64,000 nucleotides of DNA from Proteus appendicitidis (lineage in GTDB: Bacteria > Pseudomonadota > Gammaproteobacteria > Enterobacterales > Enterobacteriaceae). Location: contig NZ_CP127389.1 in assembly GCF_030271835.1 (NCBI RefSeq), positions 3,384,001-3,448,000 on the forward strand, given 5' to 3'. Below are positions 27,422-36,133 of this stretch, in pieces (the first letter of the stretch is position 1; each line of letters starts with the position of its first letter). Made by a program: the position numbers and the translations under genes. Under the pieces are notes generated by a model. That model did not search any database and was not told the origin of the DNA. It saw nothing but the letters and a program-made list of their open reading frames with translations.

Positions 27422-28060
27422 ATGAGAAGATTGCCAGTTTACCTTTTACTTGATACATCGACTTCCATGTATGGAGAACCTATTGCAGCAGTAAAAAATG
27501 GCGTTGAAATGCTCTTATCAACACTACGCCAAGATCCTTACGCATTAGAAACAGCTTATATTTCTATCATCACCTTTGACTCAACCGCACAACAAGTTGT
27601 GCCACTCACTGATTTAATCAATTTTAAAGTACCTGATTTAGTCGCAAGTGGAACAACAGCATTAGGTTCTGCGCTCACTTTAGTTTCTAGTCGTATTGAA
27701 AAAGAAGTACAAAAAACGACGGCTGAAACAAAAGGCGATTGGCGCCCGTTAGTTTTTGTGATGACAGATGGCGCTCCCACAGACGATTGGAAAAAAGGCG
27801 TTGAGAAATTTAAAGCGGCACGCACTGGCGTTGTTATTGCGTGTGCAGCAGGACGATCAGCACAAACTGATGTCCTAAAAAACATCACTGAAATTGTATT
27901 ACAGCTAGATACTGCGGATGCCAATACCATTAAGTCATTCTTTAAGTGGGTTTCAGCCAGTATTTCTGTCGGTAGTCAAAAAGTCGATTTAACTAAGAAA
28001 GATATTAGTGATCTTGATGACTTACCACCGCCACCTCCTGAGGTTAACGTTGTACTTTAA
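27422..28060 (+). CDS. terY1: vWA-domain protein TerY1
   Basis: Stand-alone von Willebrand factor A domain of 212 residues, cytoplasmic. Seen: opening MRRLPVYLLLDTSTSM with MIDAS residues D11, S13, S15; the MIDAS Thr region in VASGTTALGSAL; and VFVMTDGAPTDDW with the MIDAS Asp. It ends in a low-complexity tail LPPPPPEVNVVL that recurs in terY2. vWA domains make metal-dependent protein contacts; in ter systems they are thought to bridge TerD-type proteins and the phosphatase/kinase pair. It is first in the terY1-terX-terY2 run, 17 bases before terX. AGGA lies before the ATG. Confidence 0.93.
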   Translation: MRRLPVYLLLDTSTSMYGEPIAAVKNGVEMLLSTLRQDPYALETAYISIITFDSTAQQVVPLTDLINFKVPDLVASGTTALGSALTLVSSRIEKEVQKTTAETKGDWRPLVFVMTDGAPTDDWKKGVEKFKAARTGVVIACAAGRSAQTDVLKNITEIVLQLDTADANTIKSFFKWVSASISVGSQKVDLTKKDISDLDDLPPPPPEVNVVL

Positions 28061-28077
28061 ATAAAAAAGGAATGAAT

Positions 28078-28719
28078 ATGTCTGTTAGTTTAAAAAAAGG
28101 ACAAGGTGTTAGTTTAAAGAAAAATGAATATGACCTTTCCTCTGTCACTATTGGTTTAGGTTGGGATATCAACGAAGAAAAACGCGGATTCCTTGGTGGG
28201 CTTTTTGGTAAAAAAAGCGAAGAATACGATTTAGATGTTATTGCTTTCTTATGTGGCGAAAACGGCAAAGTAAACGATTTAGGTGCCATTGAAGGTGGAC
28301 AACCCTCTCTCGTCAATGGTGATATTATTTTCTTTAATAGCCTACAACACAAATCAGGACAGATTTGGTTAACGGGTGATAACCGAACTGGCGCAGGTGA
28401 TGGCGATGATGAGCAGATCATCGTGAAATTAAACACACTAGATCCTAAATTTACCAAAATCGTCTTTATTGTTCAGATTTACAATGGTCGAGAACGACAA
28501 CAACACTTTGGTAAAGTACAAAACGCCTTTATCCGTGCTGTTGATGCAAAAAATGTCGAAATGGCTCGTTTTGATTTATCGGGAGGCGAAGCCTTCAACA
28601 ACCAACGTTCCATGCTGTTTGCTGAATTAGTCAGAGAAGAGAATGGCTGGAAACTTAACGCCATTGGAGAGCCTTCAAGTTCAGATAGCTTTATTTCTTA
28701 CTTAAAGGATTTCGCCTAA
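28078..28719 (+). CDS. terX: TerD-family protein TerX
   Basis: TerD-fold protein of 213 residues lying between terY1 and terY2, as in the E. coli terWY1XY2Y3 arrangement. Seen: MSVSLKKGQGVSLKKNE with the doubled SLKK, IGLGWD at 25-30, a Gly-rich insert GFLGGLFGKK also found in TerZ, the acidic loop GDNRTGAGDGDDE at 100-112, and SMLFAELVREENGWKLNAIG near the end. An ATG six bases upstream overlaps the ribosome site AAAGGA, so the ATG at 28078 with proper spacing is preferred. Stop overlaps terY2 start as TAATG. Confidence 0.93.
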   Translation: MSVSLKKGQGVSLKKNEYDLSSVTIGLGWDINEEKRGFLGGLFGKKSEEYDLDVIAFLCGENGKVNDLGAIEGGQPSLVNGDIIFFNSLQHKSGQIWLTGDNRTGAGDGDDEQIIVKLNTLDPKFTKIVFIVQIYNGRERQQHFGKVQNAFIRAVDAKNVEMARFDLSGGEAFNNQRSMLFAELVREENGWKLNAIGEPSSSDSFISYLKDFA

Positions 28720-29357
28720 TGAGAAGACTTCCTGTTTACTTGCTGATTGATACTTCAGGATCAATGAGAGGTGAATCTATTCATGCAGTTAACGTGGGGA
28801 TACAAACCATGCTTAATGCATTGAGACAAGATCCTTACGCATTAGAAAGCGTGCATATCTCTATCATTACCTATGATAACGAGGCTCGTGAATTTATCCC
28901 ATTAACTGCATTAGAAGATTTCCAATTCTCCGATATCACAGTGCCTAGCTCTGGCGGCACTTTCACGGGTGCTGCGCTGGAGTGTTTAATCAAGTGTGTC
29001 GATCGTGATATTAAACGTTCCGATGGTGACCAAAAAGGTGATTGGCGCCCTCTCGTCTTTTTAATGACGGATGGCACACCTTCTGATGCTTATGCCTACG
29101 GTGAAGCGATTAAAGAAGTGAAAAAGCGCTCATTTGGTTCGATCATCGCTTGCGCTGTTGGTCCTAAAGCCAAACACGATCACCTTAAAGAGCTTACCTC
29201 TCAAGTGGTTGCTTTAGAAACGCTAGACTCTAATGCCTTCTCTGGCTTTTTTAAATGGGTTTCTGCCAGTGTCGCATCTGGCAGTTCAAGTGCAGGAGTG
29301 AATACGGATAAAGACACCCTACCGCCGCCGCCTCCTGAAATCCAACTGGTATTGTGA
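28719..29357 (+). CDS. terY2: vWA-domain protein TerY2
   Basis: vWA protein of 212 residues, paralogue of terY1. Seen: MRRLPVYLLIDTSGSM with MIDAS D11, S13, S15, the SSGGTFTGAAL loop, VFLMTDGTPSDAY, and the C-terminal tail LPPPPPEIQLVL matching terY1. Start is coupled to terX by TAATG. A strong terminator follows, so terY3 onward may be transcribed at lower level or separately. Confidence 0.93.
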   Translation: MRRLPVYLLIDTSGSMRGESIHAVNVGIQTMLNALRQDPYALESVHISIITYDNEAREFIPLTALEDFQFSDITVPSSGGTFTGAALECLIKCVDRDIKRSDGDQKGDWRPLVFLMTDGTPSDAYAYGEAIKEVKKRSFGSIIACAVGPKAKHDHLKELTSQVVALETLDSNAFSGFFKWVSASVASGSSSAGVNTDKDTLPPPPPEIQLVL

Positions 29358-29362
29358 TCCAC

Positions 29363-29394
29363 AAAAGCAAAGCGCTTCAAAAGGCTTTGCTTTT
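29363..29394 (+). terminator. Terminator between terY2 and terY3
   Basis: AAAAGCAAAGC / GCTTTGCTTTT, perfect 11-bp arms with a 10-base loop, followed by ATTTTATT; six bases past the terY2 stop. It may fully separate, or attenuate into, the terY3-phosphatase-kinase genes. Confidence 0.88.
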
Positions 29395-29462
29395 ATTTTA
29401 TTCAGGCTTTGATTTACCCATCACAATACATAACAGCCACGATAAAGTAATAAGGTATAACA

Positions 29463-30503
29463 ATGAGAAGGCTACCCATTTTCTTTGTTTTAGATTGTTC
29501 AGAATCCATGATCGGTGAAAACCTAAAAAAGATGAATGACGGTCTAACGACGATTATTAGCGACCTAAGGCGAGATCCGCACGCTCTTGAAACTGCTTGT
29601 ATCTCTGTTATCGCTTTTGCTGGCGTTGCAAAAACGATTGTTCCACTCACTGAAGTCGTCTCTTTTTATCCTCCTCAACTTCCTTTAGGAGGAGGCACTT
29701 CATTAGGCAGCGCATTACGAGAACTTTCTCACCAAATCGACACTCAAGTAAGAAAAACCACACTTGAGCAAAAAGGCGATTGGAAACCTGTCGTTTACCT
29801 TTTAACTGACGGCAGACCGACTGATGATTGCGCGCAAGAGATCAAACGCTGGAAAGCTCACTACGCCAACAAAGTTAACTTAATTGCGATTGGATTAGGC
29901 TTAAGCGCAGACTTACATGTACTGTCGCAATTAACTGAAAATGTGCTGTTATTTACCGAAGCACAAGAAGGTGATTTTACTCGTTTCATTAAATGGATAA
30001 CGATGTCAGTGGTTTCTCATAGCCGAAGTGTTGGCGAAGAGGCACCACCACTTTTAAGTCAAACAGAGCATATTGTTCGTCTTGCAAAAGATGATGTTGC
30101 TCGTGCCTATGATGAATCTTGTGTCACTTTCGTCGGGCGTTGTAGCCACACTCGTTCACCTTATTTAATGAAATATGAACGTCCACCAATGAAAGCTTCA
30201 GGGCTTGATTTTAACCTCAATCTTAATGGCTTTAATTTAACAGGTTGCTACACCTTAAATGAAGATTACTTTGCATGGAGTGATCTCAGCGCCACGGCAT
30301 ATCAAGTTAACACCAGCGAACTTCATGGTACACCCGGTTGCCCTTATTGCGGCAATGCGACTGCTTTTGCCGTTTGCCAATGTGGTAAATTACTCTGTGT
30401 AAATGGCCCTGAAACCGTTATTTGTCCTTGGTGTGATAACAACATCACCTTTGGAGATAACAGCAACCAATCTGACTTTGATGTCACACGAGGTAAAGGC
30501 TAA
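29463..30503 (+). CDS. terY3: vWA protein TerY3 with C-terminal zinc ribbon
   Basis: 346 residues: an N-terminal vWA domain (about 1-200) and a C-terminal TerY-C zinc-ribbon region. Seen: MRRLPIFFVLDCSESM with MIDAS D11, S13, S15, LGGGTSLGSAL, VYLLTDGRPTDDC, then VTFVGRCSHTRSPYLMKYER, and a Cys array CPYCGN ... CQCGKLLCVNGP ... CPWCDNN near the end that would bind zinc. It lacks the polyproline tail of terY1/terY2. It is the vWA member of the TerY-PP2C-kinase triad described by comparative genomics. Its stop overlaps the PP2C start (TAATG). Ribosome site AAGG. Confidence 0.92.
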   Translation: MRRLPIFFVLDCSESMIGENLKKMNDGLTTIISDLRRDPHALETACISVIAFAGVAKTIVPLTEVVSFYPPQLPLGGGTSLGSALRELSHQIDTQVRKTTLEQKGDWKPVVYLLTDGRPTDDCAQEIKRWKAHYANKVNLIAIGLGLSADLHVLSQLTENVLLFTEAQEGDFTRFIKWITMSVVSHSRSVGEEAPPLLSQTEHIVRLAKDDVARAYDESCVTFVGRCSHTRSPYLMKYERPPMKASGLDFNLNLNGFNLTGCYTLNEDYFAWSDLSATAYQVNTSELHGTPGCPYCGNATAFAVCQCGKLLCVNGPETVICPWCDNNITFGDNSNQSDFDVTRGKG

Positions 30504-31999
30504 TGGATAAAAAAGCCCTACTCAGAAAACTGATTATTGATGACACGCTGACACAACATCGCATTCCTGTACATGAGGAGCTTGTTATTGCGCTGTATGA
30601 AGATATGGAAATCGCTCAACACATTGATTTTATTATCGATAAAATTAACGCTAAAACGGCAGAAAAAATCACACCACAAGACAAGACACAACCTATTCTT
30701 CTGTTATTACCACCCGCTCGTAATTTAGCCGGTGAAGAAACATCATTAACAGAAGATAGCTCATTAAAGCCTGGTCAAATTCCAACGCACTCGTCGCCAA
30801 TGCCAACAGAAAAACCGATTATTCATCGCCCTACGGCAAAAATTACCCTTTCTAATGCCAAAGTAGGTACAGCGTTCAATTCTACGCTCAGTATCGAGCT
30901 AAATACCCTCGAAATTGCCGAAATTGATGCGGTTGATATTCCTGAAGGGCTTGGAATAACCTTTGATCATGAAAATCGCTGCTTAGTGGGTATGCCAACA
31001 AACAGTGGCAATTTCACATTGATTGTCCATTGGTCTGTTAATGCCGTTTGCTATCACGATGAAGTCTTATTAATCATCAATCCTGATCCGCGTAGCTTAT
31101 GGCAAATCAATGAACCTCCCGCGGATAGCCCTTATCCCAAAGCCCATATAGATAGCAAACTTATTCTTGAAGAAGATATTCGAATTGCGGCAGCAAGCCG
31201 TCGTGGGCGTTCTCATGAACATGCCGGCACATTCCGTGATGATGATTTTTATATTCACCACGATAATCACAGCCAATGGAATATTTTAATTGTTGCTGAT
31301 GGTGCAGGCAGCGCTCGCTATTCTCGCGAAGGCTCTCGCATTGCTATCAATACTGTAAGCCATTATTTAAAATCACAATTAAGCGTGAAAAATGATGCAT
31401 TTAAACCCCATCTTGAAGCCATTCATCAATGGAATGACGCCAACGCCATTAATCAAGTGGGTAGCTTCTTTGCTCAACTCTTTCGTAATGCGGCACAATT
31501 AGCGGTTAATAACCTCAAAAACGAAGCTATACATATTAATGAGCCTGTAAAATCTTTTTCTACTACGTTATTAGCTACGGTTTCTTTACGTATCAATGAT
31601 GAGTTATTTGCCGCCTCCTTTTGGATGGGAGATGGTGCGATTGCCGCTTATGGTCCTGCCGGAAAAGTGCGCATTTTAGGTATTCCTGATAGTGGTGAAT
31701 ATGCAGGACAAACCCGTTTTCTTGATGATAGTGCGCTCAACGATGCGGAATTTAATCGACGCATTATTATTGGTAAATGGAAAGAAATTTCACATCTTAT
31801 TTTAATGACAGATGGGGTGTCCGATCCGGTATTTGAAACCGATAATGGCTTACAAGATCCCAATAAATGGGCTGCACTCATTGATGAAATATCGCCTTGT
31901 TTAGCCTCTCCTGAAAATGCAAATAACGCATTGGCTGAATGGCTGAATTTCTTTTCAGCAGGCAATCACGATGACCGCACTCTGGTTGTGGCTTGGTAA
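30503..31999 (+). CDS. PP2C-type serine/threonine phosphatase (TerY-associated)
   Basis: 498 residues. N-terminal part: a short helical region (1-60), a Pro/Ser/Thr-rich linker and an immunoglobulin-like segment (about 110-195, PTAKITLSNAKVGTAF ... FTLIVHWSV). C-terminal PP2C domain from about 225: RRGRSHEHAGTFRDDDFYIH, the metal-binding VADGAGSARYSREGS (DGAG at 266-269), FWMGDGAIAAYGP, and LMTDGVSDPVF. It would reverse phosphorylation by the kinase encoded 18 bases downstream. It is coupled to terY3 by overlapping stop and start. Targets are unknown; TerD-family or TerY proteins are the obvious candidates (inference). Confidence 0.9.
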   Translation: MDKKALLRKLIIDDTLTQHRIPVHEELVIALYEDMEIAQHIDFIIDKINAKTAEKITPQDKTQPILLLLPPARNLAGEETSLTEDSSLKPGQIPTHSSPMPTEKPIIHRPTAKITLSNAKVGTAFNSTLSIELNTLEIAEIDAVDIPEGLGITFDHENRCLVGMPTNSGNFTLIVHWSVNAVCYHDEVLLIINPDPRSLWQINEPPADSPYPKAHIDSKLILEEDIRIAAASRRGRSHEHAGTFRDDDFYIHHDNHSQWNILIVADGAGSARYSREGSRIAINTVSHYLKSQLSVKNDAFKPHLEAIHQWNDANAINQVGSFFAQLFRNAAQLAVNNLKNEAIHINEPVKSFSTTLLATVSLRINDELFAASFWMGDGAIAAYGPAGKVRILGIPDSGEYAGQTRFLDDSALNDAEFNRRIIIGKWKEISHLILMTDGVSDPVFETDNGLQDPNKWAALIDEISPCLASPENANNALAEWLNFFSAGNHDDRTLVVAW

Positions 32000-32017
32000 T
32001 CATAAAAGAGAGAATGG

Positions 32018-33526
32018 GTGAATTTCATGGCAGAGATCATTACCTGTACAACGCAAAGTGGAAAAACAGTTCAGTACGTCAATGAGATCATTGGCTCTGG
32101 CTCTATGAAAGATGTCTATTTTTCCCCAGACCGAACCTACGTTGTCGCCTTCTATAAAACAAAACAGAATGCACAAGCCAAAGATAGAATCGATATGATA
32201 ACAGGCTCTTATCGACATAATATCTTTGAACAAAGTGGTGGAGAATATTGGAAAAACCTCTTTTGCTGGCCAACAGATGTTGTCGAACATCAAGGCAAAA
32301 TTGGTATTGTTGTTCCAACTTATCAATCCCACTTTTTCTTTAAATATGGCTCTAAAAACAATGACTTTCTTGCGATAAAAGGTCGAGAAAAAGAAGGTAA
32401 ATGGTTTGCAAGTGCCAATAACCAAAATAAATTTCTCGATCCTCGTGAAAGAGGCAATCTATTAAATTATCTGAAAGTCTGTTTATTGCTTTCTCGTGCT
32501 GTACGTCGAATGCATGCAGCAGGCTTATGTCACAGTGATTTAAGCTATAAAAACGTCCTTATCGATCCTGAGCAAGGTCATGCCTGTGTTATTGATATTG
32601 ACGGTTTAGTGGTTCCAGGGAAATACCCCCCAGATGTAGTGGGAACACCTGATTTTATTGCACCTGAAGTGGTAAAAACCGGCCATTTACCGAAAGAAGA
32701 TCCTAACCGTATCTTGCCAAGCATCACAACAGATAGACACGCACTTGCGGTATTAATCTATATGTATCTGTTTTATCGACACCCATTACGGGGCGGTAAA
32801 ATTCACGATCTTGACGATGAAATGCGCGATGAAACACTCTCTATGGGCGAAAAAGCGTTGTTTATTGAGCACCCAACTGATCGTAGCAATGCCGTAAAAC
32901 TTAATCAGGTAAAATCGTCATCACTACCTTGGGCTGATCCTGAAAAAATCCCATACACGATTATGGGGCCGTACTTAACGCCTCTTTTTGAAAGAGCCTT
33001 TATGACAGGATTACACGATCCTTCACAACGCCCAACCGCAGATGAATGGGAAACGGCTTTAGTCAAAACGGTAGATTTAGTTCAGCCTTGCCAAAATAAA
33101 GATTGTGAACAGCAATGGTATGTTTTTTCAGGCAAAACACAGCCTGTTTGCCCCTATTGTCACACGCCTTATAAAGGTCAATTGCCGATTTTAAATCTCT
33201 ACTCTTCGCGCAAGGCAGGTAGCTTTAGACCTGACGATCACCGCTTAATGGTTTGGAGTAATCAATCACTCTTTCCTTGGCATGTTAATCGCCTTATTGC
33301 GCCCAATGAACGTACCACTGATGAACAAAAAAAACGTGTCGGTTATTTTGTTTATCACAACTCAACATGGTGGCTGGTTAATGAGCGTATTGAGGGATTG
33401 ATGGTATTGCCAGAAAAAAAACAGATAGCCATTGGCGATAAAATTGCCCTAACTGATGGATTACAATTTGTGTTATCAACAGAAGAAGGCGGACGACTGG
33501 TTGTGGTGCAATTAGTCTCAAATTAA
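32018..33526 (+). CDS. Serine/threonine protein kinase-like protein with zinc ribbon (TerY-associated)
   Basis: 502 residues. Protein-kinase domain about 20-350: Gly-rich loop IGSGSMKDVY (25-34), ATP-anchoring Lys in VVAFYK (47), catalytic loop HSDLSYKN (Asp174, Asn179), and DID in place of DFG (Asp193), then GTPDFIAPEV. After it come a zinc ribbon (CQNKDCEQQW ... CPYCHTPY) and a C-terminal region of about 110 residues. The GTG at 32018 follows a GAGAG site; an ATG three codons later is possible. Last gene of the ter supercluster, with a terminator after it. Catalytic residues are present, so it is probably active, though distant from Hanks kinases. Confidence 0.88.
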   Translation: MNFMAEIITCTTQSGKTVQYVNEIIGSGSMKDVYFSPDRTYVVAFYKTKQNAQAKDRIDMITGSYRHNIFEQSGGEYWKNLFCWPTDVVEHQGKIGIVVPTYQSHFFFKYGSKNNDFLAIKGREKEGKWFASANNQNKFLDPRERGNLLNYLKVCLLLSRAVRRMHAAGLCHSDLSYKNVLIDPEQGHACVIDIDGLVVPGKYPPDVVGTPDFIAPEVVKTGHLPKEDPNRILPSITTDRHALAVLIYMYLFYRHPLRGGKIHDLDDEMRDETLSMGEKALFIEHPTDRSNAVKLNQVKSSSLPWADPEKIPYTIMGPYLTPLFERAFMTGLHDPSQRPTADEWETALVKTVDLVQPCQNKDCEQQWYVFSGKTQPVCPYCHTPYKGQLPILNLYSSRKAGSFRPDDHRLMVWSNQSLFPWHVNRLIAPNERTTDEQKKRVGYFVYHNSTWWLVNERIEGLMVLPEKKQIAIGDKIALTDGLQFVLSTEEGGRLVVVQLVSN

Positions 33527-33534
33527 TAATAACG

Positions 33535-33572
33535 AGAGAATAATCCGTTTAGTTTATCGTGGGTTATTCTCT
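33535..33572 (+). terminator. Terminator of the terY3-phosphatase-kinase transcript
   Basis: AGAGAATAATCC paired with GGGTTATTCTCT (one G-T wobble) around a 14-base loop, then TTGC; it lies just past the kinase stop and before a convergent gene. Confidence 0.8.
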
Positions 33573-33593
33573 TTGCTATAAGCTATTTTTAAA

Positions 33594-34010
33594 TCAACGT
33601 TTAAATTCCATGGTTAAATTTAAATCTTTTGTCGGTTTTCCTGACTCATAACGCCATTTTTCCATAGCTCGAATAGTCGATAAACCAAAAACCTCCACTA
33701 AAGGGGAATCTAACATCCTAATATTTTGCACATATCCATTTTCATCAATATCAAATTTAATATTTAACGTTCCCTCAATGCCTTGAGAATACGCTTTTGC
33801 AGGATAATCAGGAAATACTCGTAATAAATTCTTAGGGCGATTTTTAACCGTAAGATTTGACTCATTTATTTCACTCTGAGTTATTTTCTCTGGTTCATCA
33901 GCTAATTTTGCTTTCAATAATTGCACATCCGACTGTGTTGATTGAATAGCACATCCATTTAATAAAATGGTGCTGCAAAGTAAACTTAAAATAGCTAATT
34001 TTATTTTCAT
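33594..34010 (-). CDS. TonB C-terminal-domain lipoprotein
   Basis: Predicted lipoprotein of 138 residues. Seen: a lipoprotein signal MKIKLAILSLLCSTILLNGC with lipidated Cys20, a polar linker, and a TonB C-terminal-like domain (about 65-138): FPDYPAKAYSQGIEGTLNIK, FDIDENGYVQNIRMLDS, MEKWRYESG. TonB proteins span the inner membrane; a lipoprotein-anchored TonB box domain without a Pro-rich spacer is a different arrangement, so an envelope-stress or outer-membrane interaction role is possible but unknown. A longer frame adds 23 residues up to 34079; the lipoprotein start fits better. Confidence 0.75.
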   Translation of the reverse strand: MKIKLAILSLLCSTILLNGCAIQSTQSDVQLLKAKLADEPEKITQSEINESNLTVKNRPKNLLRVFPDYPAKAYSQGIEGTLNIKFDIDENGYVQNIRMLDSPLVEVFGLSTIRAMEKWRYESGKPTKDLNLTMEFKR

Positions 34011-34267
34011 TTTTCTTTTCTGAAATAAGATTAAATATAAAGATACAATAACATATCTCATTATCATTTCTATTCTCAATGAAATATTTAGTTAAGAAAA
34101 ACTGTGCAATTAATCATATTTCAGCCGTTCTATTTAAATCAAAGTTAAATCACATATTCACGTCACACCCTCACTATTTAACGCTAACGTTCAATATTGG
34201 ATATCAAGATCCCAGTTTATTACGCCCCGATATTTACAATACCGCACAGTGATAATTGGAGGGGCTA

Positions 34268-35236
34268 ATGAAAACTAAAAATAAAATCAATGTACTAAAA
34301 CTTATTTCGCCAGAAATGCAGCAAGTTATGCAATTTTATGCAGATAATCCGCAACCTGCACCGGAAAGTAATGACTACCCTTCTATGCGCCTTGCTTATA
34401 ATCAAGACCGACGTTATTGGAATGCAGATGCACCCGAAATGTTTAGCATTCAAGATATTTCCGTTAGTACCTCTTATGGCGATGTACTCACACGCCTTTA
34501 TCAACCTACAGAAAAACCCCCCGCAACACTCTATTATCTTCATGGCGGGGGCTTTATTTTAGGGAATTTAGATACCCACGATCGTATTATGCGATTACTC
34601 GCGTCTTATACAGGTTGTACGGTGATTGGTATTGATTACTCACTCTCACCTGAAGCACATTATCCACAAGCGATTGATGAATCAGCGCAAGTCTGCCAAT
34701 TTTATTATCAACATGCTGACCATTACGGCATTAACACTCAATACATTGGTTTTGCGGGCGATTCTGCGGGTGCCATGTTATCGCTTGCTACTGTGCTGTG
34801 GTTACGCGACAAACAAATCCACTGTGGCAAGGTAAGTGCAGCTTTATTATGGTATGGATTATACGGTTTACGTGATTCCACCAGCCGCCGACTTTATGGT
34901 GGTGAATGGGATGGGTTGCGCCAGCAAGATCTCGAAGAATATGATAATGCCTATTTAACCGCATTAGGAAATCGTAATGCGCCTTATTATTGCTTATTTA
35001 ATAACGACTTAACGCAAGATATTCCCCCTTGCTTTATCGCCAGTGCGCAATACGATCCACTTATTGATGACAGCGTGACACTATTTAAAACCTTAGAAGC
35101 CCATCAATTAGCTTGTGAATATAAAATGTATCCCGGCACATTACATGCTTTTTTACACTACTCACGTATGATGAAAGTGGCTGATGACGCCATTCGAGAT
35201 GGCGCTCATTACTTTGTAAAACAGCTAGCTTTGTAA
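34268..35236 (+). CDS. aes: Acetyl esterase Aes (HSL-family alpha/beta hydrolase)
   Basis: Cytoplasmic esterase of 322 residues, close to E. coli Aes (319). Seen: oxyanion-hole motif HGGGF at 92-96, nucleophile Ser166 in GDSAG, Asp263 in [10 protein letters not shown], and His293 in PGTLHAF, which match the E. coli triad positions within one residue. Acts on short-chain acyl esters, and in E. coli Aes binds MalT and alpha-galactosidase. The frame can be read from a TTG at 34256, but GGAGGGG lies directly before the ATG at 34268. The 3' end is duplicated just after the stop (35230-35253). Confidence 0.92.
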   Translation: MKTKNKINVLKLISPEMQQVMQFYADNPQPAPESNDYPSMRLAYNQDRRYWNADAPEMFSIQDISVSTSYGDVLTRLYQPTEKPPATLYYLHGGGFILGNLDTHDRIMRLLASYTGCTVIGIDYSLSPEAHYPQAIDESAQVCQFYYQHADHYGINTQYIGFAGDSAGAMLSLATVLWLRDKQIHCGKVSAALLWYGLYGLRDSTSRRLYGGEWDGLRQQDLEEYDNAYLTALGNRNAPYYCLFNNDLTQDIPPCFIASAQYDPLIDDSVTLFKTLEAHQLACEYKMYPGTLHAFLHYSRMMKVADDAIRDGAHYFVKQLAL

Positions 35237-35266
35237 AACAACTGGCTTTATAGAACAGCCATCGCT

Positions 35267-35980
35267 TTAAAACTCAAGATTTCGAATAAAACGATAATCC
35301 GCAGACGCCTTTTTAAGTCGATACAGACTCGCTGGGCGTCCTCTCTCTGCCCGTTTTTCTCCAGTATCAATCAATAAATCTGCTTGTTCGATGCGTCGTC
35401 TAAAGGATTTTTTCTGGATTTCTTTACCAATCAAAATTTCATGAACATGTTGCAACTCTGGCAAGGTAAAGACTTCTGGCAATGCAAATCCGGGAACAAT
35501 CGAATAAAGTGATTTTTGCTTTAATCGCTCTCTCGCTTGTGTAATTAATTCATGGTGATCAAACGCTAAGCTTTGTTGTGCAATCTCATTGATAGGACAC
35601 CATATTACCGAATCCACGCTATCAATATGTGCTTCACACACTTGATGCGCAATCAACGCGGTATAACAAACCGTCACCGACCAACCTCTTGCGTCACGCT
35701 GGTTATTTCCCACTGAACAGAGTTGCTCAATATAAGGGGGGATCACACCTGTTTTCTCTTTTAATTTTCTTAGCACAGTATCTTCAAGGCAGTTGTCCTG
35801 CACTTCATCGACAAATCCACCGGGTAAACCCCATTTCCCTTTTTCAGGATGCTCCGCTCTTTTCACTAACAATACTTTTAACTGCTCTTCATGATAAGTA
35901 AACAGTACCGCATCAACCGTAATCAATGGAGATAGGAAATCACGGCGGTTATAGCTGGCTAAAAAATCTTGTTCATTCAT
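35267..35980 (-). CDS. NrtR-type Nudix-domain transcriptional regulator
   Basis: 237 residues: an N-terminal Nudix domain (about 18-145) and a C-terminal winged HTH (about 155-237). Seen: LITVDAVLFTYHEEQLKVLL, the Nudix box region GLPGGFVDEVQDNCLEDTVL with RKLKEKTGV in place of REL-EE-G (the metal-binding Glu pair is altered, suggesting loss of hydrolase activity), then SFRRRIEQADLLIDTGEKR and RGRPASLYRLKK as the wing. NrtR proteins repress NAD-metabolism genes and respond to ADP-ribose. Start at 35980 (MNEQDFLASYNRRDF); a longer frame to 36109 would read through the operators. Divergent from an SPFH and NAD-kinase-like pair. Confidence 0.88.
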   Translation of the reverse strand: MNEQDFLASYNRRDFLSPLITVDAVLFTYHEEQLKVLLVKRAEHPEKGKWGLPGGFVDEVQDNCLEDTVLRKLKEKTGVIPPYIEQLCSVGNNQRDARGWSVTVCYTALIAHQVCEAHIDSVDSVIWCPINEIAQQSLAFDHHELITQARERLKQKSLYSIVPGFALPEVFTLPELQHVHEILIGKEIQKKSFRRRIEQADLLIDTGEKRAERGRPASLYRLKKASADYRFIRNLEF

Positions 35981-36042
35981 GGCGTAAGTTTGATTAGAAA
36001 ACGATAAAACTATTTTAAGCCTAAACAGCAAAAAATCAAATT

Positions 36043-36120
36043 TTGTCATAAAGACACTAAATCGGTTGACAAGAATAGTGTCGATAAGACACAATTCAGT
36101 TGTTGTCATAAAGACACTAA
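36043..36120. promoter_or_regulatory. Three NrtR-type operators over the SPFH/NAD-kinase-like promoter
   Basis: Two exact 18-bp direct repeats, TTGTCATAAAGACACTAA, at 36043-36060 and 36103-36120, start 60 bases apart. Between them is a palindrome GTGTC-GATAA-GACAC at 36078-36092. All three share TAGTGTC-N5-GAC when oriented alike. They bracket and overlap a promoter TTGACA (36066-36071)-N18-CACAAT (36090-36095) for the plus-strand genes. The GTC...GAC symmetry resembles published NrtR sites, and the NrtR-type gene is adjacent; binding is inferred. Confidence 0.8.
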
Positions 36121-36133
36121 CTGGAGAAAGACT

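Noticed and set aside
36043..36120. Exact 18-bp direct repeats as phage attachment sites or a mini CRISPR
   Set aside because: Only two copies, with a third related palindrome between them, placed over a promoter next to an NrtR-type gene; operators explain them better.
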